From BCD1 sp942492125 (lineage in GTDB: Bacteria > Bacteroidota > Bacteroidia > Chitinophagales > Saprospiraceae), in NCBI GenBank assembly GCA_942492125.1, contig CALODM010000026.1:1-64000 (forward strand): DNA of 64,000 nucleotides. The letters run 5' to 3'. The position numbers and the translations under genes are program-made. How positions within the stretch are numbered: position 1 is the stretch's first letter; each line of letters opens with the position of its first letter. A model generated the notes under the pieces. That model was given only the letters and a program-made list of their open reading frames with translations. It did not search any database and was not told the DNA's origin. Shown in pieces: positions 30,109-38,955 of this stretch.

Positions 30109-30116
30109 CAAATGTA
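30109..30116 (-). promoter_or_regulatory. Bacteroidota -7 element of pyrE, overlapping the NUDIX start codon
   Basis: The minus strand reads TACATTTG 79 bases before the pyrE ATG. The plus-strand NUDIX ATG is at 30,112-30,114, inside it. Confidence 0.45.
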
Positions 30117-30738
30117 CAAAATCTACATTAATGATACACCATTGGTGCTCACCGATGCTGATGGAATACAAAATATCCCCCCTGCGGATGACAAAAATAT
30201 GGTCGCCCGCTATCCCGGCAACCATCGTATGTTGCTCAATTACATAGATATGCTGGAAAAAACGAGGCGCTTTGATTCCCTTACCCTTTACCATGAAAAT
30301 TACGATAAACTGGTTAATGATTTCCAAAACCACTACAAGATCCTTGAAGCCGCCGGAGGAATTGTCCAGAACCCTGCCGGAGAATTGTTGTTCATCTACA
30401 GGATGGGATCCTGGGATTTGCCCAAAGGTAAAATAGACGAAGGGGAAGACCCGCCAACTGCAGCCATCCGGGAAGTTCAGGAGGAAACCGGAATCAAAAA
30501 TGTAGCTATCATTAAACCGGTTGGGGACACCTGGCATACTTACCGATCAAAAAAGGGAAAGCGCATCCTCAAAAGAACCCATTGGTTTTTGATGCAAACC
30601 TCTGACAAGGAACTCATACCCCAGGAAGAGGAAGATATCGAAATCGCCATATGGCTGGATATTCAGAAGTTCTTCGAATCTGACAAAGTCGCCTATAAAA
30701 GTATCGACGACATCCTTCATCAGGCGTTTCCCGGATAG
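30112..30738 (+). CDS. NUDIX hydrolase
   Basis: Role: hydrolyses a nucleoside diphosphate linked to another moiety; substrate unknown. Seen: 208 residues from ATG 30,112 (MYKIYINDTPLVL). An N-terminal region of about 65 residues is not part of the Nudix fold. The full Nudix box follows at about residues 105-130: KGKIDEGEDPPTAAIREV then QEETGI, with the catalytic Glu pair. The frame extends upstream to a TTG at 30,067, but the ATG fits the N terminus better. It diverges from pyrE. Confidence 0.85.
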   Translation: MYKIYINDTPLVLTDADGIQNIPPADDKNMVARYPGNHRMLLNYIDMLEKTRRFDSLTLYHENYDKLVNDFQNHYKILEAAGGIVQNPAGELLFIYRMGSWDLPKGKIDEGEDPPTAAIREVQEETGIKNVAIIKPVGDTWHTYRSKKGKRILKRTHWFLMQTSDKELIPQEEEDIEIAIWLDIQKFFESDKVAYKSIDDILHQAFPG

Positions 30739-30820
30739 GGGTTGAAGCCTTCGGAACTTTGACTATATAATTCAAGTAACTTGTAATCCGCAACTTCAAC
30801 AATAAAATATCAAGACAGCA

Positions 30821-32869
30821 ATGACTTCCAGAGTAATCTTTTCAATAATAATGTTTTTTGTCATTTCTACCGTTTCAGCACAGGACAATCCAAAAGATAT
30901 TTATCAATTATTCCAACTTACCAAGGGAGGATGCCCGTTGGAAAAAGCTCTTCCGAAACGGTTGCTTGCGGAGGAAGTTCCCGATGATTTTCCGGTTGGT
31001 TTTGAGGAAAAAAAAGAAGATACTATCAGCAAAGAGGAATTAAAAGCGTTATTCACAGATTTCAAAAAAGCTGTTAAAAATATTGCCCCGGATCATAGCA
31101 ACCAGACAAAAAAACTGTACAACGGTAATCTTTGTTTTTTAAAAAAAGATAAATGGGGAATCCGGGATCCATCGGGACAGGTTATCCTTAATCCTCAATT
31201 TGACTATGTTCTCCCGGACACTACAGCCGGGGGGTTCTCCGGATATATTGATGGTCAATGTAAATATTATAATGCTTCAGGCCAACCAGTAATTGATGAA
31301 TCATTTTATCACATCAGCCCTTTGGATCATGCCAGTTTTATCGTTCGGGGCGTCAATGGATTTGGACTCTGGAAAGATGGAGAACTTTTGATCGAGGCAG
31401 AGAATAAGTCAATTCGACGTGGAATAAGCAATGGCGAATACTATTACAAAATTCATTCCACCAAAAAAGGAGCATATCTTTTATTGTCGGACCTGAAAAC
31501 AGAACTGCCTTTTCCCGCTTTGTACGAACCTCATCTGGCCGGAAACGACTATTTAGTCTATTGGGATAATATCCTGGATCTAAAAAACAAAAGGGCCCTT
31601 ATCTGCGAAGGGGGGTTCGAATTGGCCATGCTTGACCCGGAATATCAGTTGGCCACCATAAAAAAGGAAAGAGAACGGGAATTGTACCTGATCGATTTCC
31701 GGGGGAATTTACTCGTCCCTCATCCTTTACAATATATCAGTTCATTCAATGATGCTGGTTTGGCTATTGCCACGATAAAAGATCCGGAAAGGATTCACGG
31801 ACAGTTATTTGGGCTGATCGACCGCCAGGGAAATTGGGTTATCAATCCTGTCTACGAAAGGATTCAAGGGTTGGGGGATTATCTCGTCATTCAGAATGCT
31901 GATCGTAAATCCGGTGTTTATACCCAGGCAGGCAAGGAAATCTTACCCGCCAAATATGATTTCATTACCCAGATCAATGGTAATGTTTTTATGACCCACC
32001 AAAATTCTCCGGCCGATTTGGGAGCCACAAAAAAAGTACAGGTTTTGGATATGGCTACCCAGAAAGTTATTGCAAAGGATCTGCCTTACAAGCTTTTGAG
32101 GTATACCCGGGTATGTGGCCAAACACGCTATGTCGCTTCATTAATGACCAAAGGAGAAATAATTCTGGATGAAAACTTTGAGGCGATTACCCCGATGCAT
32201 CAACGGTTTTTTATCAACGAAGAAACACTTGTAGGAGCCAATGTCAACAATCAGCAAAGGCGTCGTGAAAAAATGCTCTATGACTGTGATGGAAACATCC
32301 AGACTTTTAAGGTCAACAACATGGTCATTGACACTATTTCCGAATTCAGACGCATCAACGATAAGCTGATGTACATCACTTTATTGGATAATAATAATTA
32401 CCTGATCCGGGAAGATGGAGAACCTGTTCCGATGAATCCCTATATTAATAATTTTGCCAACGCCAATTTGGGAGATTTATTAATCGTCAACTCCTTTATT
32501 GCCCGGGGGCAGGGAATGGCTGACAGTAATGGTCATTTGATATTACCTTATAAGTTCAGCTACCTGAGTCCTTTTGAACCGGAAACAGGAATGGCCATAT
32601 TTAGAACCAAAGGCGGACAAACAGGCCTCATCAACTACCGCGGAGAATTATTTCTGGATAATTTTTACAAAAGTATCCGATATCTGGGATTTGGATTTTA
32701 TGCGGTGGAGACGCCTGATAAAAAACACGGACTAATCAATCAATCCGGGGAATGGATACTGCCTTTGGAGTACAATTACATTGGTTATTCGCAAGGTTTT
32801 ATTACTGCAACCAGGGGTCGGAATACGGAATATTATGATATTATGGGCAGGAAGATTCCCGGCTCATAA
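30821..32869 (+). CDS. Secreted WG-repeat protein
   Basis: Seen: 682 residues, signal peptide MTSRVIFSIIMFFVISTVSAQ, then many WG-type units of the pattern 'KWGIRDPSGQVILNPQFDYV' (about residue 110), 'FGLIDRQGNWVINPVYERI' (about 330), 'GVYTQAGKEILPAKYDFI' (about 365) and 'HGLINQSGEWILPLEYNYI' (about 650). Family knowledge: WG repeats (WG_beta_rep) form beta-structured domains in Bacteroidota surface proteins with no firm function. There is no T9SS tail, so it probably stays periplasmic or is exported another way. It stands alone, 82 bases after the NUDIX gene. Intact. Confidence 0.85.
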   Translation: MTSRVIFSIIMFFVISTVSAQDNPKDIYQLFQLTKGGCPLEKALPKRLLAEEVPDDFPVGFEEKKEDTISKEELKALFTDFKKAVKNIAPDHSNQTKKLYNGNLCFLKKDKWGIRDPSGQVILNPQFDYVLPDTTAGGFSGYIDGQCKYYNASGQPVIDESFYHISPLDHASFIVRGVNGFGLWKDGELLIEAENKSIRRGISNGEYYYKIHSTKKGAYLLLSDLKTELPFPALYEPHLAGNDYLVYWDNILDLKNKRALICEGGFELAMLDPEYQLATIKKERERELYLIDFRGNLLVPHPLQYISSFNDAGLAIATIKDPERIHGQLFGLIDRQGNWVINPVYERIQGLGDYLVIQNADRKSGVYTQAGKEILPAKYDFITQINGNVFMTHQNSPADLGATKKVQVLDMATQKVIAKDLPYKLLRYTRVCGQTRYVASLMTKGEIILDENFEAITPMHQRFFINEETLVGANVNNQQRRREKMLYDCDGNIQTFKVNNMVIDTISEFRRINDKLMYITLLDNNNYLIREDGEPVPMNPYINNFANANLGDLLIVNSFIARGQGMADSNGHLILPYKFSYLSPFEPETGMAIFRTKGGQTGLINYRGELFLDNFYKSIRYLGFGFYAVETPDKKHGLINQSGEWILPLEYNYIGYSQGFITATRGRNTEYYDIMGRKIPGS

Positions 32870-33231
32870 AGTTTGATAATCTGCGACTTTTCATGGTATA
32901 CAGGCTAGATTCCGGAAGGTATTACCTAGTCTGAAAAAGATTTTAATTTTTAGAAAAATTTATTGGGTTTTCACACAATAAAAATGCTAATCTCCAGGTT
33001 TTATAAGGGAATTGGAGTAATGTATGCTTAAATTATTGCAAAATTTTATATTGACTGACATATTCACCCCTTCTATAACCAAATAAAATTCTGAAACACC
33101 TGCCCTTTCGGAAGATTGATTTGAAAATTTGCCAAAACCCGACAAAGCATCCTTCAAATTATGCAATTAACCAAAAAAAGCTGTACATTTGCGTCCGTTA
33201 ATCCCATTTACATAAAAAACTTTACTCTGTC
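32870..33231. other. Intergenic region with one promoter
   Basis: About 360 AT-rich bases without a gene. The only signal is TACATTTG at 33,184-33,191, the -7 element of the next gene. Confidence 0.4.
33184..33191 (+). promoter_or_regulatory. Bacteroidota -7 element of the 33,232 gene
   Basis: TACATTTG, 41 bases before the ATG, giving a leader of about 35 bases. Confidence 0.55.
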
Positions 33232-33612
33232 ATGCAAAAGAAATTTCTCATTCTGGCTTTCCTTTTGAGCCTCGGATTCACACAAATTGGTTTTGGTCAA
33301 AGTACTTCATTTACTTCAGACGTTATTGCAACCTCCTCTGTTGAAAAGTCATTCGAAGTAAACGAAGATTGGTCATTTTATTCCGATGACGAAAACAAGC
33401 TCTACTATATTGATTTTGAGAACCTTTCCGCTAATCTCAGCGACATAGTCGTTAAAGATAGTAACGGAACAGTGATTTTCAAGGACGATGTTTTTGACCT
33501 TCCCGTAAATACCATTTACGAACTGGACATGAGCACATACAAAGCCGGAACCTACGAAATTGAATTGCGGTCCTTTACCAATGTAATGCGAAAGTCATTT
33601 ACCTTGAAGTAA
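33232..33612 (+). CDS. Small secreted beta-sandwich protein, DUF3244-like
   Basis: Seen: 126 residues; signal peptide MQKKFLILAFLLSLGFTQIGFGQ, then a single compact domain with IVVKDSNGTVIFKDDVF and YKAGTYEIELRSFTNVMRKSFTL. This layout resembles both DUF3244 and the fold of T9SS C-terminal tails. It could be a stand-alone chaperone-like or matrix protein; no function is known. It is monocistronic, with its own promoter and a strong terminator at 33,632. Confidence 0.6.
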   Translation: MQKKFLILAFLLSLGFTQIGFGQSTSFTSDVIATSSVEKSFEVNEDWSFYSDDENKLYYIDFENLSANLSDIVVKDSNGTVIFKDDVFDLPVNTIYELDMSTYKAGTYEIELRSFTNVMRKSFTLK

Positions 33613-33631
33613 GGCCCATTCATCCTGGGGT

Positions 33632-33668
33632 AAAAAGCCGTTCATCTGTTGAGATGAACGGCTTTTTT
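33632..33668. terminator. Strong rho-independent terminator
   Basis: A 16-bp perfect stem (AAAAAGCCGTTCATCT / AGATGAACGGCTTTTT) with a 4-base loop and T-run. Confidence 0.92.
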
Positions 33669-33812
33669 ATTGTGGGCTTCGCCCGTTGGACGACAACCAA
33701 AATTTCGAGGCGAAAAGCCGTCCTCCTTTTCGGGATCGCCTCAGTGCAGGATTTCTCTTAATTGGGGGAATTTGTGATTTTTGTTTATGGGAATGTCTTT
33801 AGGCCCATGGCA

Positions 33813-33828
33813 GCCGAATAAATTCGGC
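33813..33828. repeat. Short palindrome in an intergenic stretch
   Basis: GCCGAATAAATTCGGC: a 6-bp stem with a TAAA loop. The 33,669-33,921 stretch around it has no gene I can support and is more GC-rich and structured than the other intergenic DNA here. Confidence 0.4.
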
Positions 33829-33921
33829 AATTACGGTCTGATAAGACAAAAATCACCTTTTCTTATTTAGATTAATTAAAAAAAAGAGACTAAAATCAAA
33901 TCTTTTTCCTAACCATTGTTT

Positions 33922-33929
33922 TACTTTTG
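33922..33929 (+). promoter_or_regulatory. Bacteroidota -7 element of mrp
   Basis: TACTTTTG, 34 bases upstream of the mrp ATG. Confidence 0.55.
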
Positions 33930-33955
33930 TTGTTCAAATAAATAAACAACAAACA

Positions 33956-35083
33956 ATGGCAATTGAGACATCGGTCATCATCAAAACACTCGCTAAAGTC
34001 ATAGATCCGGGCTCTGGTCAGGATTTAATTACCATGAGCATGGTCAGGGATCTCGCCGTAGAAGGCAACAAAGTGAGTTTTGTGGTGGAAGTCCGCAAAT
34101 TAGACAACGATAAGAAACAACAATTGAATTTTGCCTGTATGGAGGCCATCCAAAGTGTTTATCCAGAGGCGGATGTACACGTACACATGGCTCAGCAGGG
34201 GCAACCTCAGGGCACCCCTCCCCCAGGTATGCAACAGAATTTTCCTCCACCCAATCCACTGCCACAAGTGAAAAATGTCATCGCTGTAGGTTCTGGCAAA
34301 GGTGGCGTTGGAAAATCTACCGTTGCCGTCAATCTGGCAATGGCGCTAAAGGCTACCGGCGCCAAAGTCGGGCTTATCGATGCAGACCTTTACGGGCCTT
34401 CTATCCCGACAATGATGGGACTGAAAGGACAACGGCCTAAAGTACAAGACGTATATGGCTCTCCAAAAATCATCCCGCTGGAAGCCTATGGCATTCCGCT
34501 GATTTCCATTGGGTTTATCGTTGAGCCGGAACAGGCCGTCGTATTGAGAGGACCGAGATTGGCAGGCATCCTGGGTCAGTTTATCAATGATTGTATATGG
34601 CCAGAGCTGGACTATCTTCTGATCGATCTGCCTCCCGGCACCGGTGACATACAGTTGACTTTGGTACAAAGTATTCCTGTAACGGGCTCTATTTTGGTCA
34701 CTACCCCTCAGGAAGTTGCGGTAGCCGATGCCCTGAAGGCTATGAATATGTTCCTCAATCCATCCATTAACGTTCCAACCATCGGTGTGATTGAAAATAT
34801 GTCCTGGTTCACTCCGGAAGAGTTGCCCAACAACAAATACAAGATCTTTGGCGAAGGAGGTGGTAAGAAATTAGCTGAATTTGGCAAGACGGAGCTTTTA
34901 GGCCAAATCCCGATTGTCATGGGTGTGCGCACAGGTGGGGATAATGGTAAACCAATTGTTTTGGAAGAAGGTAACCCTGCCTCTGATGCATTCAGGGAAA
35001 TTGCTCAGAACGTAATCAACAGAATAGCCTGGAGAAATCAAAATCTCGATCCAACGGAAAGAGTCCAGATTACCACACAATAA
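33956..35083 (+). CDS. mrp: Iron-sulfur cluster carrier protein Mrp/ApbC (MIP18-type domain plus P-loop NTPase)
   Basis: Role: ATP-dependent carrier that delivers Fe-S clusters to apoproteins in the cytosol. Seen: 375 residues. The N-terminal MIP18/DUF59 domain (residues about 5-80, with IDPGSGQDLITMSMV) is followed by a Pro/Gln-rich linker (about 82-105). The deviant Walker A GKGGVGKSTVAVNLA is near residue 113, then DADLYGPSIPTMMG and DLPPGTGDIQLTL. The usual CxxC pair near the C-terminal third is not evident (ENMSWFTPEEL occupies the region), which may affect cluster binding. It is followed after 10 bases by a NifU-domain protein, a natural partner. Confidence 0.92.
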   Translation: MAIETSVIIKTLAKVIDPGSGQDLITMSMVRDLAVEGNKVSFVVEVRKLDNDKKQQLNFACMEAIQSVYPEADVHVHMAQQGQPQGTPPPGMQQNFPPPNPLPQVKNVIAVGSGKGGVGKSTVAVNLAMALKATGAKVGLIDADLYGPSIPTMMGLKGQRPKVQDVYGSPKIIPLEAYGIPLISIGFIVEPEQAVVLRGPRLAGILGQFINDCIWPELDYLLIDLPPGTGDIQLTLVQSIPVTGSILVTTPQEVAVADALKAMNMFLNPSINVPTIGVIENMSWFTPEELPNNKYKIFGEGGGKKLAEFGKTELLGQIPIVMGVRTGGDNGKPIVLEEGNPASDAFREIAQNVINRIAWRNQNLDPTERVQITTQ

Positions 35084-35093
35084 AAAAATCATC

Positions 35094-35345
35094 ATGCAAA
35101 CCACGGAAATGCAGGAATTAATCGCAAGAGTCAATGGCGCACTGGATACGGTACGCCCTCACCTTGCTATCGATGGCGGGGATGTCGAGGTTGTTGAAGT
35201 TACCAATGATCTTATCGTCAAGATCAAGTGGCTGGGTAATTGCCAGGGCTGCAATATGTCAGAAATGACCCTGCGTGCCGGGCTCGAACAAGCCATCAAG
35301 AACTCCATCCCTGAAATCAAAGGTGTGGAAGAGTGGCAGGGCTGA
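35094..35345 (+). CDS. NifU-like C-terminal domain iron-sulfur scaffold
   Basis: Role: binds and transfers Fe-S clusters. Seen: 83 residues, a single NifU C-terminal domain with HLAIDGGDVEVVEV and GNCQGCNMSEMTL, where the CxxC ligands sit near residue 53. Intact, 10 bases after mrp, so the two are probably co-transcribed and work together. Confidence 0.92.
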   Translation: MQTTEMQELIARVNGALDTVRPHLAIDGGDVEVVEVTNDLIVKIKWLGNCQGCNMSEMTLRAGLEQAIKNSIPEIKGVEEWQG

Positions 35346-35680
35346 TTTTTCAGGAATTACGAATCTAAAATGATTTTGTTTTCGTGACAATATCCAGGGT
35401 GAAGACATTTAGAACAGGGGTAACGGATTCAAATATTTATAATTGACCATTACCATATTCTAGGAACCTGCCTCGCAAAATCAGGAGGCAGCTCAAAAGT
35501 TATCTCAGTCTGAAAGTCCTGGGGGCTTTGAAGCTAAAGATGCAACAGAATCATTACAGAATTGGAATTAAGAGATGATAAACTTCCACCATATTCCCCA
35601 AAACGCTCATTGAGCTATACTGGTTTTAAAAAACCAGTATAGCTCATTATGTTCACACCTTCATCATAAAATAGTCAGCA
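35346..35680. other. Intergenic region with a large palindrome
   Basis: About 335 bases with no gene. Its notable element is the 36-bp palindrome at 35,611-35,646. Confidence 0.5.
35611..35646. repeat. Perfect 36-bp palindrome upstream of pyrF
   Basis: Left arm TGAGCTATACTGGTTTT (35,611-35,627) and right arm AAAACCAGTATAGCTCA (35,630-35,646) match at all 17 positions around AA. It ends 34 bases before the pyrF ATG. There is no T-run after it, so it is not a standard terminator. It could be an operator, an attenuator-like leader hairpin or a mobile-repeat trace. Confidence 0.8.
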
Positions 35681-36505
35681 ATGACAAGACAAGCCCTTTT
35701 TGAGCAAATCATTTCCAAAAGCAGTTATCTCTGTGTTGGACTGGATACGGATATTCATAAAATCCCCGAACATTTGCTCGACAAGGAAGATCCTGTTTTT
35801 GAATTTAATAAAGCCATTATTGATGCTACAGCGGACTTCTGCGTAGCCTATAAACCCAATATCGCTTTTTACGAGGCGATGGGCGCTGAGGGATGGCTAT
35901 CCCTTCAAAAGACGCTGGATTACATCCCCGACACCCATTTCACCATTGCAGATGCCAAGCGCGGCGACATCGGGAATACTTCGAACTTATATGCCCGTGC
36001 CTTTTTTGACAATATGGATTTTGATTCTGTAACTGTCGCTCCCTATATGGGAGAAGATTCCGTAAAACCTTTTATGGCGTTTGAGGGAAAGTGGGTTATC
36101 CTGCTGGCGCTCACCTCTAATAAAGGAAGCAGCGACTTTCAATTCATCCGGGACAGCGAAGATGGAAACCCCCTGTATGAAAAGGTAATGCGTATTGCTT
36201 CGACCTGGGGAAGTGCAGAAAATTTGATGTTCGTTACCGGAGCAACTCACCCGGAAAAATTCAGTGAATTACGCGCAATTGCTCCTGACAACTTTTTTCT
36301 CGTCCCCGGTATTGGTGCCCAGGGAGGCGATTTGCAAGCGGTGAGTCAATATGGCATGAATGACCACGTCGGGCTACTGGTCAACTCTTCCCGGGGCATT
36401 ATTTATGCTGGCCAGGGGAAAGATTTTGCCGACAAAGCACAGCAGGCAGCCAAAATTTTACAAGGGCAAATGTCTCAAATTCTGGAATCCAGGTTCAACC
36501 TTTAA
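35681..36505 (+). CDS. pyrF: Orotidine-5'-phosphate decarboxylase (type 2)
   Basis: Role: converts OMP to UMP, the last step of de novo pyrimidine nucleotide synthesis. Seen: 274 residues, the longer subfamily. CVGLDTDIHKIP comes near the N terminus, the catalytic DAKRGDIGNTS near residue 90 (Asp-Lys-Asp set), then APYMGEDSV and LVNSSRGIIYA near the C terminus. Intact. A perfect palindrome lies just upstream, and an SDR gene follows after two bases. Confidence 0.94.
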   Translation: MTRQALFEQIISKSSYLCVGLDTDIHKIPEHLLDKEDPVFEFNKAIIDATADFCVAYKPNIAFYEAMGAEGWLSLQKTLDYIPDTHFTIADAKRGDIGNTSNLYARAFFDNMDFDSVTVAPYMGEDSVKPFMAFEGKWVILLALTSNKGSSDFQFIRDSEDGNPLYEKVMRIASTWGSAENLMFVTGATHPEKFSELRAIAPDNFFLVPGIGAQGGDLQAVSQYGMNDHVGLLVNSSRGIIYAGQGKDFADKAQQAAKILQGQMSQILESRFNL

Positions 36506-36507
36506 GC

Positions 36508-37110
36508 ATGCGAATACTAATCATCGGCGGCAAGGGCACTATCGGACGTAAAGTAAGCCAGTATTTTCAACGAAATCACGAAGTTATCATCGCGGGAAGA
36601 AACAGCGGTGACGTCAATATAGATATCGCCGACAGCAATTCCATTCAAGCAGGGCTTGAAACTGCCGGGCAGCTGGATGCGGTGATCTGCATTGCCGGTG
36701 AAGCCAAATGGGCCTCTTTCAATGACTTGTCAGAAGCGGATTATTACCTCGGCATCCGAAGTAAATTGATGGGGCAGATAAATCTCGTCAGACTCGCAAA
36801 AGATCATCTTAACCCAGGCGGATCGATCACACTCACTACCGGCATACTGGCTGATGATCCCGTCCCCATGACTACCAGTGCGGCTATGGTCAATGGCGCT
36901 ATTCACAGCTTTGTACAAGCCGCTGTTTTGGAATTGGAAAACGGAATTCGCCTCAATGTCGTTTCCTCGGGATTGGTGGAGGATGCTGTTGAAAAATATC
37001 GGGAATATTTCCCCGGCCATAATCCTGTACCGATGACCAAAGTCGTCAATGGCTATATCAGAAGTGTAGAAGGAAAAGGCACCGGGCAGGTTATTCGAAT
37101 TTACGGTTGA
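36508..37110 (+). CDS. Short-chain dehydrogenase/reductase
   Basis: Seen: 200 residues, a short SDR. It has the cofactor loop IIGGKGTIGRKVSQYF at the N terminus, AGRNSGDVNIDIAD (suggesting NADP choice by the Arg), CIAGEAKW, and GSITLTTGILAD. The usual YxxxK is replaced in the region around AAMVNGAIHSFVQAA, with no obvious catalytic Tyr, so it may be a diverged or non-catalytic member. It starts two bases after pyrF and is co-transcribed. Substrate unknown. Confidence 0.8.
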   Translation: MRILIIGGKGTIGRKVSQYFQRNHEVIIAGRNSGDVNIDIADSNSIQAGLETAGQLDAVICIAGEAKWASFNDLSEADYYLGIRSKLMGQINLVRLAKDHLNPGGSITLTTGILADDPVPMTTSAAMVNGAIHSFVQAAVLELENGIRLNVVSSGLVEDAVEKYREYFPGHNPVPMTKVVNGYIRSVEGKGTGQVIRIYG

Positions 37111-37271
37111 TAAAGTAACGAAGAATAATAAAACAACCACGAACAATAGTAAAACGCTTGTATTTACACACCTCTACTGGACTTTTATCCAAAGATTTTG
37201 GAATTTGTATCCAAATAAATAAGTAATTCCCGATTGACAATACCTCTTTGTTAACCTTTAAATCAATTAAA

Positions 37272-38267
37272 ATGAGGAATTCAATATTGTCAATTTCAGC
37301 CACATTTCTGACCCTTTTCACCTTTCCGTTTATTATTAGTCTCCAATGTAAACTATTACAGAACGAGGGTCCAACGTATGAATTATACCCAAAAGTCAAT
37401 GATGTAAAGCCCAATATCCCCTCCCCTTTTGCAGACAGAATGGGCAATGAACTCGTTACTGCCGTTACCAAAGAAGATAAATTTGCTGTGATGCGGGTAA
37501 ACCTTAACAATACCGATGGTATCTGCCGGCAACTGGTCGTTGATACTGCTGATTTTCCGGAGTTGGTACAAAAAGGGTTACATGATGTTTCCCGTCTTAA
37601 AACCCTGAGAACCATTACCGGAAGAACCCTTGAAGAAATCACCGAATCAGCTAAGCCCGGACAATTATCTCAAGGCGGCTTCATGGCTGCAGATGAGGAC
37701 ATTAAATCTATCCTTATTGGGGACAATGAACTGGTTCGGAAAATGGAGCTCACTCACCCGCAATTAGCCAAGCCTCTTTTCCATGTGTTAAACATGATGG
37801 ATCATGACCTCGATATACATCGATGGAATATGGCCATTCATGAATGGGACAACATCCGTCATTTTTATTATAACGATCAGATCGTTTACGTGAAAGCCTA
37901 TGATACCAAAGGCGGGCAACGATCCATATTTGACGATCAGTTGCAAGGCGCATTTCATATTCAATTATGGCGTGACCTGAGCGATTCCGAAATGCTGTTC
38001 TTGAAAAATAACTATAGCCACCTTTCACCTGAGGAGATGGAGGCTTTTCAAAAACACCTGACCTTCATCAATACCGGTGAATTACAGCCTCAATATATCA
38101 TGCGTTATGGTTTTTATGAAGGGCATACCTTCTGGAGGGCTGATCCGGTGGCCATCGCCTTTATTTTTGGGATTAGGTCGTTGAAGGAATTTGAACAAGC
38201 ATTTCCAGGAAAGTTGGACCATGTTTTGCTGGATCATTATGTTGAACGGGAACAGAAAAATGGGTGA
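37272..38267 (+). CDS. Conserved-looking exported protein of unknown function, possible lipoprotein
   Basis: Seen: 331 residues from ATG 37,272 (MRNSILSISATFLTLFTFPF), with a possible lipobox ending ISLQC. Three Trp-rich stretches occur (HRWNMAIHEWDNIRHFYYND, FHIQLWRDLSDSEM, MRYGFYEGHTFWRADPVAIAF). The frame also runs upstream to 37,248. I do not recognise a family. It is isolated between the pyrF pair and hesB, and ends at a strong bidirectional terminator. Confidence 0.6.
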   Translation: MRNSILSISATFLTLFTFPFIISLQCKLLQNEGPTYELYPKVNDVKPNIPSPFADRMGNELVTAVTKEDKFAVMRVNLNNTDGICRQLVVDTADFPELVQKGLHDVSRLKTLRTITGRTLEEITESAKPGQLSQGGFMAADEDIKSILIGDNELVRKMELTHPQLAKPLFHVLNMMDHDLDIHRWNMAIHEWDNIRHFYYNDQIVYVKAYDTKGGQRSIFDDQLQGAFHIQLWRDLSDSEMLFLKNNYSHLSPEEMEAFQKHLTFINTGELQPQYIMRYGFYEGHTFWRADPVAIAFIFGIRSLKEFEQAFPGKLDHVLLDHYVEREQKNG

Positions 38268-38359
38268 ATTCCAAAATGATTTCCGATTATCTTGCACCCA
38301 TTGGATCAAATAAAGAATCTGGAGCGGTATCAAAAGGCTTTTCAGCCGAAAGGATTATA

Positions 38360-38403
38360 AAAACAAGAGCCCCCTTACCTGTCAGCAAGGGGGCTCTTGT
38401 TTT
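38360..38403. terminator. Bidirectional rho-independent terminator
   Basis: A 17-bp perfect stem (AAAACAAGAGCCCCCTT / AAGGGGGCTCTTGTTTT) with T-runs on both strands, between convergent genes ending at 38,267 (+) and 38,420 (-). Confidence 0.93.
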
Positions 38404-38419
38404 TATAACTAACTCGATT

Positions 38420-38773
38420 TTACGCATCAAAAGATGTTCCGCATCCACAGGTAGATTTGGCATTTGGATTGTTAAAGGAAAATCCGCGGTTATTTAAGCC
38501 CTCCACCCAATCAACCTCCATCCCCATTAAATAGAGGGCATGTGATTTTTGCATGAATACCTTAATGCCGCCAATTTCAAATACATCATCCCCTTCCTGA
38601 TGAGCATCGAATCCAAGGATATAAGAAAATCCGGAACATCCTCCTCCTTTCACACCTACGCGCAATCCGTGTCCTTCAGGAATATTCTGTTCTTCATAAA
38701 TTCTTTTCAACTGTACAATAGCGGAATCTGTTAGTGTCAAAGGTGCAGTCGTTGTGGTATTTTGTGTGCTCAT
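38420..38773 (-). CDS. HesB/IscA/ErpA-type iron-sulfur assembly protein
   Basis: Role: A-type carrier for Fe-S cluster maturation. Seen: 117 residues; VGVKGGGCSGFSYILGF near residue 45 and the C-terminal CGCGTSF give the three Cys ligands. Intact. It fits with the mrp-nifU pair 3 kb upstream as part of a spread-out Fe-S set. Confidence 0.92.
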   Translation of the reverse strand: MSTQNTTTTAPLTLTDSAIVQLKRIYEEQNIPEGHGLRVGVKGGGCSGFSYILGFDAHQEGDDVFEIGGIKVFMQKSHALYLMGMEVDWVEGLNNRGFSFNNPNAKSTCGCGTSFDA

Positions 38774-38955
38774 TTTTTTAGTTTTGTTTCTTATTCAACT
38801 AATAATAGTCAAAAACTTTCCGAAATTAAAAATAATCGGTGGTAATAAAAAAAAATCTAATCCACTTTTTTAAACCAATAAACAGAAAGATAGTTCGGTT
38901 CCCTAAAATATTTTGATAACAAAGACTAAATTTACGGCTATAACAACAATCAATT

